Part shown: positions 55,578 to 64,000 of the stretch, in pieces | Position numbering within the stretch: the first letter of the stretch is position 1 | Layout: the number at the start of each line of letters is the position of its first letter | Assembly: GCA_020637855.1 (NCBI GenBank) | Contig: JACKJR010000007.1 | Location: forward strand, 1-64,000 | Direction of reading: 5' to 3' | Source: Rhodobiaceae bacterium | GTDB taxonomy: Bacteria > Pseudomonadota > Alphaproteobacteria > Rhizobiales > Tepidamorphaceae | Length of the DNA: 64,000 nt | Program-made: the position numbers and the translations under genes | The notes under the pieces: generated by a model | What the model was told of the DNA's origin: nothing | The model's input: the letters and a program-made list of their open reading frames with translations, nothing else | The model's database searches: none

Positions 55578-58247
55578 ATGACAGAAAGATTTTTCTCCCG
55601 TTTGCGCATTCCCGGTATCCGTCTATGCATCACAATGCTTCTGGCATTGATTGCTGTGACGGCACTTGCCCCCGATGGATACAGGGTGGCCGGCGCACAG
55701 GATCAGACAGCGAACCAGCCTGCTCCCACTCCCGCTCAGCCCGGCGCATCGGCGCAGCCTGCCGAAACGCAATCCGGGAATACAGCAGAAACGGCACCTG
55801 TCAGCACGGACGCACAGGATAACGAAGCAGAATCGCAATCTGTCAAACCGGCGAAAATCGCAGCCGCCCAGATCGATGAGCAGCGCGATACGGTCAACGC
55901 ATGGAAAGCCTCCGTCGACCGCATCGAAGCTGCTTTGCGGCGCGACTCCGATGACGACAGGGAACTTGCAGACCTGCGGCGCGAAATGGAACCGATCCGC
56001 GACGAAGCCCCGGCAATCATTTCGCTTCTCCAGGAGCGCGTCAAAATCATCGAAGCCCGTATCGCCCAATTGGGCGAACCGCCAGCTGAGGGAGAGCCTG
56101 CGGAAGCACCCGCAATTCAGCAGGAACGCGAAACCCTGAACGCGGCGCTGGCGGATGTGCGCGGCGTCCTCACGCAGGCCAAGGTCATTCAGGTACAGGC
56201 GGAGCAGCTCGAGGCGCGTATTTCAGAGCGCCGTCGCGATCGTTTTGCCGCGCGGCTCTTTGAGCGCAACCGCCCGCCATATGATCCAAGCCTCCTGCGT
56301 GACGTGGTTGTGCAAGCGCCGCAGGTTCTCGGGCGCCTCAGCCTGCTCATGAGCGAAGGCACCCGGGCCACGATCACAAACATGAAACCGTCGAACGACC
56401 GCACCGCTGCAAATATCAACGGCTGGCTTGTGATCATCGCTGTCTCGATCACCATCGGCATCGCACTGGTAGTCGGCGGCCGCAGAAAACTCTCTGAGCT
56501 CTATCGCCGTGTACCGCGCGATTCCGCTCCCAGCAGGCTGGAAAAATTCGCCGGCGCAACCTGGCTTACTGTCGTCGATGCATTGGTGCCGATCGTATCG
56601 CTCTACATCATAATGGCCGCGATACGCGGATCGGGCTTTCTGCCAGACCGGCTGTTCATTGCGTTATTGAGCATCAATGTCGGCGTTGCCGTCTATCTCT
56701 TCCTGCGCGCAATCATCATTGCGGTGCTGGCGCCGCGTGCCCCTTCCTGGCGGCTGATCGCGATGCCGCAAGCCGCCGCCCTCAACCTGACGCGCGTACT
56801 GCTCACCATCAGCGCGTTCGTCGGGCTCGACGAGTGTCTCGACACAATCTTCGATCTGATTGCCGCCCCGCTCCAGATCGACATCGCCCGCAGCGGCTGG
56901 TTCGCGCTTATCATCGCGGGATTCGGGATCATCGCCCTTCGCATCCTCGTACGCGCCCGCATAGACCAGGACAGGGCAAGCGACGGTGACCTCATTCCCA
57001 TCTCCCTCTCCGGGGAAACAGTTGCCACGAAGCCGTGGACATGGCTAAGGGTCCTCTACTGGGTGCTATTCAGCGGCCTCGCCATTGCCGCGCTGCTCGG
57101 ATACGTGGCTCTTGCCGCATATGGCTCCACGCATATCACGCTTGCTTCAGCCATCATTGCGCTCACGACAATTCTCCTCGTCTTCACCGACGAGCTCGCA
57201 ACCGTCCTTGTCAATAATCAGCACGGACCCAGCAGCGCCCTTGCCAGCAATTTCGGCGTTTCGCGTTCTGCGATGGACCAGATCATCGTTGTCATCAGCG
57301 GTGTGTTCCGCCTGTTCCTTGTCATTGCCGCCGCCGTGCTGGTGATGGTGCCTTGGGGTTTCGACGCCTGGCAGTGGAGCAGCTGGATACGCAGCGCCTT
57401 TTTCGGCGTTCAGATCGGTGAGATCAGCATTTCGCCTTCGACGATACTTTCCGCGCTTGCCGTATTCGCAGTCGGACTTATCGCCACACGCGCAGTCCGC
57501 GGCTGGTTCGACAACAAATACCTGCCACGGACGAAACTCGACATCGGCCTGAAATCTTCTGTTTCCACGGCCCTTGGATACGTTGGCGTTGTTCTGGCGG
57601 CCGCAATAGCGGTTTCTTTCGCGGGCTTCGATCTGGCCAATCTCGCCATCGTCGCCGGCGCCCTGTCACTTGGTATCGGTTTCGGGCTGCAATCCATCGT
57701 CAACAATTTCGTTTCCGGCCTGATCCTGCTGGCCGAACGTCCCGTGAAGGTCGGTGACTGGATTCAGGTTGCCGGCGAACAAGGCAACGTCAGGCGCATC
57801 AGCGTCCGTGCCACCGAAATTCAGACCTTCGACCGCGCGACCGTCATCGTTCCCAATTCCGACCTGATCTCAGGCGCCGTCAAGAACATGATGCTCTCGG
57901 ACAAAACCGGGCGCATCACCATCACCATCGGCGTTGGCTACGACAGCGACGCCGACCAGGTACATGATGTGCTGATCGAGATCGCCAAGGCGCACCCCGA
58001 CGTGCTCACCTCCCCCGAACCCAAGGCCTTTTTCGTCGACTTCGGTGCCAGCTCGCTTGATTTCCGCCTTTATGCCTATCTGGCCGACGTCGACAATTCG
58101 CTGTCAGTTTCAAGCGATCTGCGCTATGCGATCCTCAAGCGCTTCAGGGAGGAAGGCATCGAAATCCCCTACCCGCAAAGCGATGTTCATGTTCGCGGAG
58201 AGGTCAGTGTCGCCTCCCGCGCCCCGCGTACGCGCAAGAAAACCTGA
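55578..58247 (+). CDS. MscS-type mechanosensitive ion channel with DUF3772 domain
   Basis: An 889-residue inner-membrane channel of the MscK/large MscS type. A signal peptide (about 1-40) is followed by a low-complexity Gln/Ala/Pro/Thr stretch, a periplasmic coiled-coil DUF3772 domain (about 95-250), about ten TM segments (275-720) and the MscS domain: GALSLGIGFGLQSIVNNFVSGLILLAERPVKVGDWI (about 693-730, abbreviated), then the beta and C-terminal cytosolic domains. It would open on membrane tension to release solutes after hypo-osmotic shock. The CAP lipoprotein gene follows after 29 bp. Confidence 0.93.
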   Translation: MTERFFSRLRIPGIRLCITMLLALIAVTALAPDGYRVAGAQDQTANQPAPTPAQPGASAQPAETQSGNTAETAPVSTDAQDNEAESQSVKPAKIAAAQIDEQRDTVNAWKASVDRIEAALRRDSDDDRELADLRREMEPIRDEAPAIISLLQERVKIIEARIAQLGEPPAEGEPAEAPAIQQERETLNAALADVRGVLTQAKVIQVQAEQLEARISERRRDRFAARLFERNRPPYDPSLLRDVVVQAPQVLGRLSLLMSEGTRATITNMKPSNDRTAANINGWLVIIAVSITIGIALVVGGRRKLSELYRRVPRDSAPSRLEKFAGATWLTVVDALVPIVSLYIIMAAIRGSGFLPDRLFIALLSINVGVAVYLFLRAIIIAVLAPRAPSWRLIAMPQAAALNLTRVLLTISAFVGLDECLDTIFDLIAAPLQIDIARSGWFALIIAGFGIIALRILVRARIDQDRASDGDLIPISLSGETVATKPWTWLRVLYWVLFSGLAIAALLGYVALAAYGSTHITLASAIIALTTILLVFTDELATVLVNNQHGPSSALASNFGVSRSAMDQIIVVISGVFRLFLVIAAAVLVMVPWGFDAWQWSSWIRSAFFGVQIGEISISPSTILSALAVFAVGLIATRAVRGWFDNKYLPRTKLDIGLKSSVSTALGYVGVVLAAAIAVSFAGFDLANLAIVAGALSLGIGFGLQSIVNNFVSGLILLAERPVKVGDWIQVAGEQGNVRRISVRATEIQTFDRATVIVPNSDLISGAVKNMMLSDKTGRITITIGVGYDSDADQVHDVLIEIAKAHPDVLTSPEPKAFFVDFGASSLDFRLYAYLADVDNSLSVSSDLRYAILKRFREEGIEIPYPQSDVHVRGEVSVASRAPRTRKKT

Positions 58248-58276
58248 CACGGGGCCATGCAAGGTTGAGGAACTCT

Positions 58277-58816
58277 ATGCCGCGCATCGATTTTCCGACA
58301 CAGGCCGCTCGTATCATGTTTGCGGCAGCCGCTGCCGCAGGCCTTGCGTTAGCTCTGGCGGGATGTGCGGATTCTCGCGGCCCCCAACCCGCCTTTTACC
58401 AGAACCTTGCCCGCTCAGGAGGCCAGCTTGATGCGGGCAATGCGCTCAACCTGATCAACAACTACAGGCAGTCCCAGGGTGTCGGGGCGGTCAGTCTCAA
58501 TCCCGCGCTTATGAGTCTGGCCAAGGGCTATGCCGCCTCGCTCGCCGGCAATGCTCGCACCAACCGCAACGTGCAGCCGGACGGCAAGCTGAGGGCGCGC
58601 CTGCAATCAGCAGGTTACCAGGCAGCTGACGTGGATGAGTCCGTCACTGCCGGCTACCACACCTTCGCCGAAGCGTTTTCCGGATGGCGCGACAGTCCGC
58701 CCCACCGCAAGACGATGCTGATGAAGAACGCAACAGAAATGGGCATCGCCGCGGCCTACGCACCCAACACAAGGTACAAGGTCTATTGGGTGCTCGTTAT
58801 GGCACAGCCGAAATAG
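58277..58816 (+). CDS. CAP domain-containing lipoprotein
   Basis: A 179-residue secreted protein. The lipobox LALAGC ends a signal peptide (Cys near residue 26), and the rest is a CAP/SCP-like domain: LINNYRQSQGVGAVSLNPAL (about 59-78, abbreviated), and HTFAEAFSGWRDSPPHRKTM with the conserved second histidine. Bacterial CAP proteins are found in the envelope and are poorly understood. The start follows the better-placed ATG at 58277. It sits between the MscS-type channel (29 bp) and the acyl-CoA synthetase gene (15 bp), probably in one transcript. Confidence 0.9.
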   Translation: MPRIDFPTQAARIMFAAAAAAGLALALAGCADSRGPQPAFYQNLARSGGQLDAGNALNLINNYRQSQGVGAVSLNPALMSLAKGYAASLAGNARTNRNVQPDGKLRARLQSAGYQAADVDESVTAGYHTFAEAFSGWRDSPPHRKTMLMKNATEMGIAAAYAPNTRYKVYWVLVMAQPK

Positions 58817-58831
58817 GCCCAGTCCACGTCC

Positions 58832-60448
58832 ATGTTACAGCGGGCAGAGACCTACGCTTCCCTTATTTCCGGCTTCCGCTGGCAGATACCCGAACGTTTC
58901 AACATCGGTGTCGCGACGACGGACGCATGGGCCGCACGAGACCCGGAGCGTACCGCGATCCTGAACCGGCTTGCCACGGGAGAGGTTGAGCAGGTCACAT
59001 ACGGCCAGCTCGCCGGCCAGTCATCGCGGCTGGCATCGGAGCTTGCCGCGTCCGGTATCAGCGCGGGCGACCGCATCGCGATCCTGCTGCCGCAATGCCC
59101 GCAAACACCGATTGCGCATGCTGCCGTCTACAAGCTCGGCGCGATCGCAGTGCCGCTGGCCCTGCTGTTCGGACCCGACGCGCTTGGCTACAGGCTGGAA
59201 AACTCCGGCGCGAAATGCGTCATCACCTGTGCGCAGGGGCTGGAACGGCTTCAGGAGATCGAAAGCCTTCCATCAAGGCTGGAACTAATTGTTTCCATAG
59301 ACGGTGCCTCAGGCCGCGCCGTCGCCTTCGACGACCTGGTGGCAAAAGGGAGCGAAGATTTCACCCCTGCCGACACGGGTCCGGACGATCCGGCCCTGAT
59401 GATCTACACCTCCGGCACGACCGGCCCGGCGAAGGGCGCGCTGCACGGTCACCGCGTATTGCTCGGCCACATTCCCGGCGTCCAGATGCCGCATGAATTC
59501 CTGCCGCAAGAGGGGGACATCCTGTGGACCCCGGCGGACTGGGCATGGGCCGGAGGACTGCTCAACATCCTGCTGCCGGGCCTGCTGCTCGGCGTTCCGA
59601 TCGTGGCGGCACGCTGGGAGAAATTCGATCCCGAGGCAGCATTTGCGCTCATGGAGCAGATGCGGATCCGCAATGCCTTCATCCCCCCGACGGCCCTGAA
59701 AATGATGCGTGCCGTCGAAAACCCATCTTCGCGCTATCGCCTTGATCTGCGCACGGTCGGTTCGGGCGGTGAATCGCTGGGCCGCGAGACATACGACTGG
59801 GCGCGCGCCGAACTGGGTCTCACGATCAACGAGTTTTACGGCCAGACCGAGTGCAACCTCGTGCTGTCCTCATGCGCGGACATCGGCATCAGCCGCGCTG
59901 GTGCGATCGGCAAGGCGGTGCCCGGCCACGAAGTCGCGATCATCGATGGCGCCGGCAATGTCCTTCCCGCCGGACAAACCGGCCAGATCGCCGTGCGGCG
60001 CCCGGACCCCGTGATGTTTCTGGAGTACTGGGACAATCCAGATGCCACACAAGCCAAATTCATCGGCGACTGGATGCTGACCGGTGACCAGGGCATGACC
60101 GATGACGATGGTTATGTCTTTTTCGTTGGCCGCGACGACGATGTGATTACGTCCTCGGGCTATCGCATCGGGCCGGGTGAAGTGGAGGATTGCCTTCTGA
60201 CCCACCCAGCGGTCGCCCTGGCTGCAGCTGTCGGAAAACCTGACCCGGTACGCACCGAGATCGTCAAGGCCTTCATCGTGCTGAAAGCAGGTCACGAGCC
60301 GTCCGATAAACTGGCCGGCGAAATACAGACCTGGGTGCGCGAGCGCCTCGCCGCGCACGAATATCCTCGCGAGATCGCCTTTCGCAAAACACTGCCGCTG
60401 ACGACGACCGGCAAGGTAATCCGCCGCCTGCTGCGTGAAGAAGCCTGA
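58832..60448 (+). CDS. AMP-binding acyl-CoA synthetase family protein
   Basis: A 538-residue adenylate-forming enzyme. The P-loop-like motif YTSGTTGPAKG is at 192-202, NEFYGQTECNLVLSS near 331, and the hinge/C-terminal part DDDVITSSGYRIGPGEVE near 433 with the catalytic lysine in TTTGKVIRRLLREE at the very end. The sequence most resembles the medium-chain/acetyl-CoA synthetase group (ACSM-like). The acid used is not determinable. Its stop codon lies inside a hairpin shared with the opposing GNAT gene. Confidence 0.92.
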   Translation: MLQRAETYASLISGFRWQIPERFNIGVATTDAWAARDPERTAILNRLATGEVEQVTYGQLAGQSSRLASELAASGISAGDRIAILLPQCPQTPIAHAAVYKLGAIAVPLALLFGPDALGYRLENSGAKCVITCAQGLERLQEIESLPSRLELIVSIDGASGRAVAFDDLVAKGSEDFTPADTGPDDPALMIYTSGTTGPAKGALHGHRVLLGHIPGVQMPHEFLPQEGDILWTPADWAWAGGLLNILLPGLLLGVPIVAARWEKFDPEAAFALMEQMRIRNAFIPPTALKMMRAVENPSSRYRLDLRTVGSGGESLGRETYDWARAELGLTINEFYGQTECNLVLSSCADIGISRAGAIGKAVPGHEVAIIDGAGNVLPAGQTGQIAVRRPDPVMFLEYWDNPDATQAKFIGDWMLTGDQGMTDDDGYVFFVGRDDDVITSSGYRIGPGEVEDCLLTHPAVALAAAVGKPDPVRTEIVKAFIVLKAGHEPSDKLAGEIQTWVRERLAAHEYPREIAFRKTLPLTTTGKVIRRLLREEA

Positions 60449-60466
60449 TCCGGCTCGCCGGATCAG
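60445..60466. terminator. Shared hairpin between convergent genes
   Basis: A perfect 9-bp stem, CTGATCCGG (60445-60453) with CCGGATCAG (60458-60466), loop CTCG. It contains the TGA of the acyl-CoA synthetase gene and the complement of the GNAT gene's TGA. There is no T run, so its efficiency as a terminator is uncertain. Confidence 0.55.
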
Positions 60467-61581
60467 CCCTTGAGGCGGTGCTTGAGTGCCCGCGCACGCC
60501 CGCGCAGGCGCTCGAGCAGGTTGGCTGTCCTGAAGGCTGGCCCCGCACGTCCACCGGCCGAGACGACCACATCGCCCATCGCCATGCGCTCTCCCAGCAT
60601 CAGTTCAGCCAGGGGATGGTCAGGCGTAGCGCAGGAATCGATGAACAAACCCGGCTGCTCGTTGAGCAGCAAGCGGACGGTCTCCATCAGCACATGTTTT
60701 CCGGGTGAATGGCGCGAATAGGATTCATCATACGCGATCTTCCACAGCCACGCCGTTCCCGACCCCATGAATACGATCAGTGAAGCAATGGGTATGCCCG
60801 AGGCCCGCATGGTCAGGATCTGCACCATGCCCCGTTCGCAAAGGGCCGCCACGGCTTTGCGGGTGAACTCGCTGGTGGCGGCAACGCTCTGCAAAGCGCT
60901 ACCCGCCTCACCCTTCCATCCTGAGGATTCAAGCTGAAGAAATACGTCCAGTGATTTCCCGACGTCATCGGTGTCACGCGCCCGCTCGAAGGTCACGTCG
61001 CACTCGCGTTTGAGGGCGGAAATCTGCTGGCGCATGCGCTTGCGCCGTGACCCTTTGATGGTCGCTTGCAGATAGCTATCGCCATCGAGATCGGTGCGGG
61101 CAACCGCACGCTGGTGCCCGCCATGCACATAAAGCGGCTTGCGCACCGACAGCAACGCTGCGGCAAACGGGGTGTCGAGTGACAGGTTGGGCAGCATGAC
61201 GATACCGGGCAGGCCATTGTCCATCGTGACCGCATCGAAGAGGGCAATCGTGGCGGCCTCGGCGCAATCTTTCGCGACCAGCGGCAGACAGGACGGCGCA
61301 TAAGCGTGCGACCAGACCTCCACGACCGGAAACGGAACGCCCCAGCGGTTGATGCGCCTGAACGGCATCAGCCCGACCATGGTATCCCCCGACCAGGCGA
61401 TGATGGCCTGCAACTGCTCGTCAGCCTCCAGCGCTGCTGCGGCGGGAACGGCGAATGCCGGATCGTTGAAGACATTCGGTGTGGCGGCACACTCGGCCAG
61501 CGCTTCCCAGGCCAAAGCATGCCGGGACAATTCAGCCCAGTTCACACGCTCGGTGCGGATTTGTTCCGCTGAAACCTTCAC
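60463..61581 (-). CDS. GNAT family N-acetyltransferase (CelD/BcsL, FemAB-like)
   Basis: A 372-residue protein of the type annotated as involved in cellulose biosynthesis (Acetyltransf_6). The pattern includes VFNDPAFAVPAAAALEADEQ near the N-terminus, LPNLSLDTPFAAAL, RKRMRQQISALKRECDVTFE (about 175-194), FLQLESSGWKGEAGSAL (about 212-228) and WLWKIAYDESYSRHSPGKHVLME (about 270-292, abbreviated), where the C-terminal acyltransferase fold binds its substrate. No cellulose genes are near. Substrate unknown. Confidence 0.87.
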   Translation of the reverse strand: MKVSAEQIRTERVNWAELSRHALAWEALAECAATPNVFNDPAFAVPAAAALEADEQLQAIIAWSGDTMVGLMPFRRINRWGVPFPVVEVWSHAYAPSCLPLVAKDCAEAATIALFDAVTMDNGLPGIVMLPNLSLDTPFAAALLSVRKPLYVHGGHQRAVARTDLDGDSYLQATIKGSRRKRMRQQISALKRECDVTFERARDTDDVGKSLDVFLQLESSGWKGEAGSALQSVAATSEFTRKAVAALCERGMVQILTMRASGIPIASLIVFMGSGTAWLWKIAYDESYSRHSPGKHVLMETVRLLLNEQPGLFIDSCATPDHPLAELMLGERMAMGDVVVSAGGRAGPAFRTANLLERLRGRARALKHRLKG

Positions 61582-61917
61582 ACCCGCACCACTCCGATCA
61601 GTGAACCCGCAATATGGCTGAGAAACCTATCAGCCGGCTTGCCGGGCGGCAAAGAGGGAACGTGAACACGCAATGGAACCGGGATGTGCGGTCGTCTTCG
61701 ACAAAGGTTGCAACACGCAAAAGTAGCATCACCCGAAGTAATAAACATTCCAGATAGAAAATGCATTTATACGCAGGGACTTAGCTGATCCAGAAAACGT
61801 TAGATTAACATATCCGGAATACATTCCCTCACATTGAAACGACCGTCACGGGAACTTGCGCGCGCAAGAACTGCCGAAGAGACCCGCAGCGCCAACATGA
61901 ACGTTACGAGGAAGTAT
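61582..61917. other. Divergent spacer GNAT / chemotaxis receptor
   Basis: A 336-bp region that should hold promoters for both genes. It contains a 14-bp perfect palindrome, CTTGCGCGCGCAAG (61855-61868), about 50 bp before the receptor ATG, which could be an operator. The stretch 61720-61840 is AT-rich. Confidence 0.45.
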
Positions 61918-64000
61918 ATGGTCCTGTCCCGCCTGAAGAATCTGTCCATCTCCGCAAAAATCCCCGCCTTGGTCATCGTGTCCGCAGTCGCAATCGCCGC
62001 CGGCATCGGAACATCGGCCTATGTGGCGGCGAGCAAAGAAGAACACCGGCAGATCGAGGTTCGTTTCAATGCTCTGCTGGACAGCCGCAAGTCGGCATTG
62101 AACGACTATTTGAAGTCGATCGAGGAGGATCTCCGCGTCCTGGCTGCGAACCCGCGCACCCATGAAGCCCTGAAAGCGTTCCACGATGGCTATGGCGCCA
62201 TGCCCGATGCCGTGAGCGCCCTGCAAAAGCTCTACATCGACGACAATCCGAACCCGCTTGGCGAAAAGCACAAGCTCGATGCCGCATCGGACGGCTCGGC
62301 CTATTCGCAGTCCCACGCCGTCTATCACGACGGTTTCCGCACCCTGCTGGAAGAGCGCGGATATTACGACATCTTCCTGTTCGATATGGACGGCAACCTC
62401 GTCTACACGGTGTTCAAGGAACGCGACTACGCGACCAATTTCGTCTCCGGCGAATGGGCCGAAACCGACCTCGGCAAGGTCTACCGGGCGGCACGGGACG
62501 CGTCCGACGCCGGCTTCATCACCTTCGAGGACTTCCGGCCCTACAAGCCCAGCTTCGACGCACCGGCGAGCTTCATGGCCAAGCCGATCTATGAAAATGG
62601 TCGGAAGATCGGCGTGCTCGCTTTCCAGATGCCCATCGACCGCATCAACACATTGATGAACAACGTCAGTGGCCTCGGTAATACCGGCGAAGCCATGATC
62701 ATCGGCGCCGACAAGCTGATGCGTAACGATTCCAAATTTTCGGACGCAAACGACATCCTGGCGACCTCCATCGACGGACCCGCCATCGAGGTCGCACTGG
62801 CAGGCAATGCAACCATAGGCACATTGTCCGGTTACCGGGATACGAAGTTCGATATGGCGGCCACACCATTCGAGTACCGCGGCACGACCTGGGCGCTGGC
62901 AATCATGCAGGCTGAATCGGAAGTCGAAGCGCCTGTCGCCGCTATGCGCAACACCATGCTCATGATCGCGCTTGGTTTCCTTGCGGCTGTTTCCTTCGTC
63001 GGCTTTTTCTTCTCCCGCTCCATCACCCGTCCAATGGCTGGACTGACCGCAAAGATGCGCGACCTAGCCGAAGGCAATACCGAGATCGACCTGTCGGACG
63101 CTCAGCGGGGCGATGAACTTGGTGCCATGACCCGCGCCGTGCAGGTTTTCCGCGACAACGCCATCGAGCGGTCGCGTCTGGAAGCGGCCACCAGCCAGGA
63201 TCGCGCCGCACAGGAACGCCGCCAGCAAAAGATCGAGACCCTGATTTCCGATTTCCGCGCCGAAGTCGCTTCCGCCCTCGACCAGGTTGCGGCAGCGACC
63301 ACCGAAATGGAATCGACGGCAGGCGCCCTGACCTCGATTGCCGAGGAAACCAACCACCAGGCATCTTCCGCCGCTGCGGCTTCCGAGGAAGCCTCCACCA
63401 ACGTCCAGACCGTCGCGTCTGCGGCGGAGGAGCTCACCGCATCGATCAATGAGATCGACCGCCAGGTCAGCGAGACGACCGATACGGTCAAGCGTGCGGC
63501 AAGCCGCGCGGCCTCGACCAACGAGCAGGTTGGAGTGCTTGCTGAAGCCGCCCAGAAGATCGGCGACGTTGTCGGCCTCATCTCCGACATCGCCGAACAG
63601 ACCAACCTTCTCGCCTTGAACGCAACCATCGAGGCCGCCCGCGCCGGCGAGCAGGGCAAGGGCTTCGCGGTCGTCGCGGCGGAAGTGAAATCACTCGCCA
63701 ACCAGACGGCCAAGGCAACAGAGGAAATCGCCCAGCAGATTTCCGGCATCCAGGGATCGACCGGAGATGCCGTCGCATCGATCTCCGAAATCGCCAGCAT
63801 CATGACCGAGGTGGAAGGCTTCACCGCCTCGATCGCAGCAGCCGTGCGCCAGCAGGGTTCTGCAACCAGCGAAATCAGCCGCAATGTCCAGGAGGCGTCT
63901 ACCGGAACCCAGGTTGTCGCCGAAAACGTTTCGGGCGTAACCAACGCATCGAACGAGACAAGCCAGTCGGCGACCCAGGTTGCCGCCGCCACGACGCAGC
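61918..64000 (+). CDS. Methyl-accepting chemotaxis protein (3' end beyond window)
   Basis: The first 694 codons of a receptor that runs off the window. TM1 is at about 14-32, a periplasmic Cache-type sensor at about 33-335 (YYDIFLFDMDGNLVYTVFKE, about 148-167), TM2 at about 345-365, a HAMP domain (SITRPMAGLTAKMRDLAEGN), and the cytoplasmic signalling domain. The hairpin tip EQTNLLALNATIEAARAGEQ is intact. It signals to CheA/CheW. GAGGA 5 nt before the ATG at 61918 favours that start over the in-frame ATG at 61897. The C-terminus and any CheR pentapeptide are not visible. Confidence 0.93.
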   Translation, partial: MVLSRLKNLSISAKIPALVIVSAVAIAAGIGTSAYVAASKEEHRQIEVRFNALLDSRKSALNDYLKSIEEDLRVLAANPRTHEALKAFHDGYGAMPDAVSALQKLYIDDNPNPLGEKHKLDAASDGSAYSQSHAVYHDGFRTLLEERGYYDIFLFDMDGNLVYTVFKERDYATNFVSGEWAETDLGKVYRAARDASDAGFITFEDFRPYKPSFDAPASFMAKPIYENGRKIGVLAFQMPIDRINTLMNNVSGLGNTGEAMIIGADKLMRNDSKFSDANDILATSIDGPAIEVALAGNATIGTLSGYRDTKFDMAATPFEYRGTTWALAIMQAESEVEAPVAAMRNTMLMIALGFLAAVSFVGFFFSRSITRPMAGLTAKMRDLAEGNTEIDLSDAQRGDELGAMTRAVQVFRDNAIERSRLEAATSQDRAAQERRQQKIETLISDFRAEVASALDQVAAATTEMESTAGALTSIAEETNHQASSAAAASEEASTNVQTVASAAEELTASINEIDRQVSETTDTVKRAASRAASTNEQVGVLAEAAQKIGDVVGLISDIAEQTNLLALNATIEAARAGEQGKGFAVVAAEVKSLANQTAKATEEIAQQISGIQGSTGDAVASISEIASIMTEVEGFTASIAAAVRQQGSATSEISRNVQEASTGTQVVAENVSGVTNASNETSQSATQVAAATTQ

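Overview
This 64 kb window is a chromosomal segment of an alphaproteobacterium, most probably a member of the Hyphomicrobiales (Rhizobiales). The support is the alphaproteobacterial start of the 16S rRNA, the high GC content, and many family-level markers: CobS/CobT aerobic cobaltochelatase subunits, a CarD regulator, an RpoH sigma factor beside a 7Fe FdxA ferredoxin, DUF4167, DUF1178 and DUF3108 proteins, and EI-Ntr (PtsP) beside PrfA/PrmC. The genus cannot be fixed from what is here. Most of the window is core chromosome.

Layout. 1-1021: 5' part of a 16S rRNA gene on the minus strand, with a long leader and its promoter. 1358-7894: an M23 peptidase, a small tail of genes behind the ClpB disaggregase, and DUF4167. 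8389-14881: prmC-prfA, ptsP, lysC and, divergently, ubiG. 14885-17288: a HIT protein and a divergent homocysteine S-methyltransferase / SAM methyltransferase pair. 17289-24117: DUF1178, nitrilase-like amidohydrolase, grxC, comF, a BioC-like methyltransferase, a YbjN-like protein, an orphan Flp pilin, mutT, argJ and a parvulin isomerase. 24465-30344: secA, an SLC13-type permease and a YafK-type L,D-transpeptidase. 30726-37801: accA, xerD with a 48-residue membrane peptide upstream, aroK-aroB, a CNNM/CorC protein, DoxX, bolA and a J-domain protein. 37912-44388: cobS-GFA-cobT-phytase-like, a queuosine precursor transporter, rpmB and DUF3108. 44408-47543: an accessory patch. 47981-53789: Suv3-like helicase, S4 protein, fdxA, carD, rpoH. 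53806-64000: M48 protease, MscS-type channel, CAP lipoprotein, acyl-CoA synthetase, GNAT, and a chemotaxis receptor that runs off the window.

The most interesting region is the accessory patch. At 45776-47535 there is an intact 1760-bp IS1595/ISXO2-type element with exact boundaries: 25-bp terminal inverted repeats (22 of 25 matching) and a perfect 8-bp target duplication, CCATTCCA, on both sides. Besides the transposase it carries two passenger genes. One encodes an AT-rich, two-TM membrane protein with an Asn/Gly linker and a soluble alpha/beta-looking domain; the other encodes a 60-residue protein whose 3' end overlaps the transposase gene antisense. The element landed 22 bp upstream of the earliest possible start of a secreted protein built from two tandem repeats, a proline-rich linker and a cysteine-rich tail. 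The function of that secreted protein is unknown to me.

Other points of note: an S4-domain gene that appears to start at a CTG overlapping the stop codon of the helicase gene, an RpoH-type promoter before clpB and a possible one before rpoH, several clear intrinsic terminators, and a convergent gene pair whose two stop codons sit inside one hairpin. No CRISPR array, tRNA, prophage or riboswitch was recognised.
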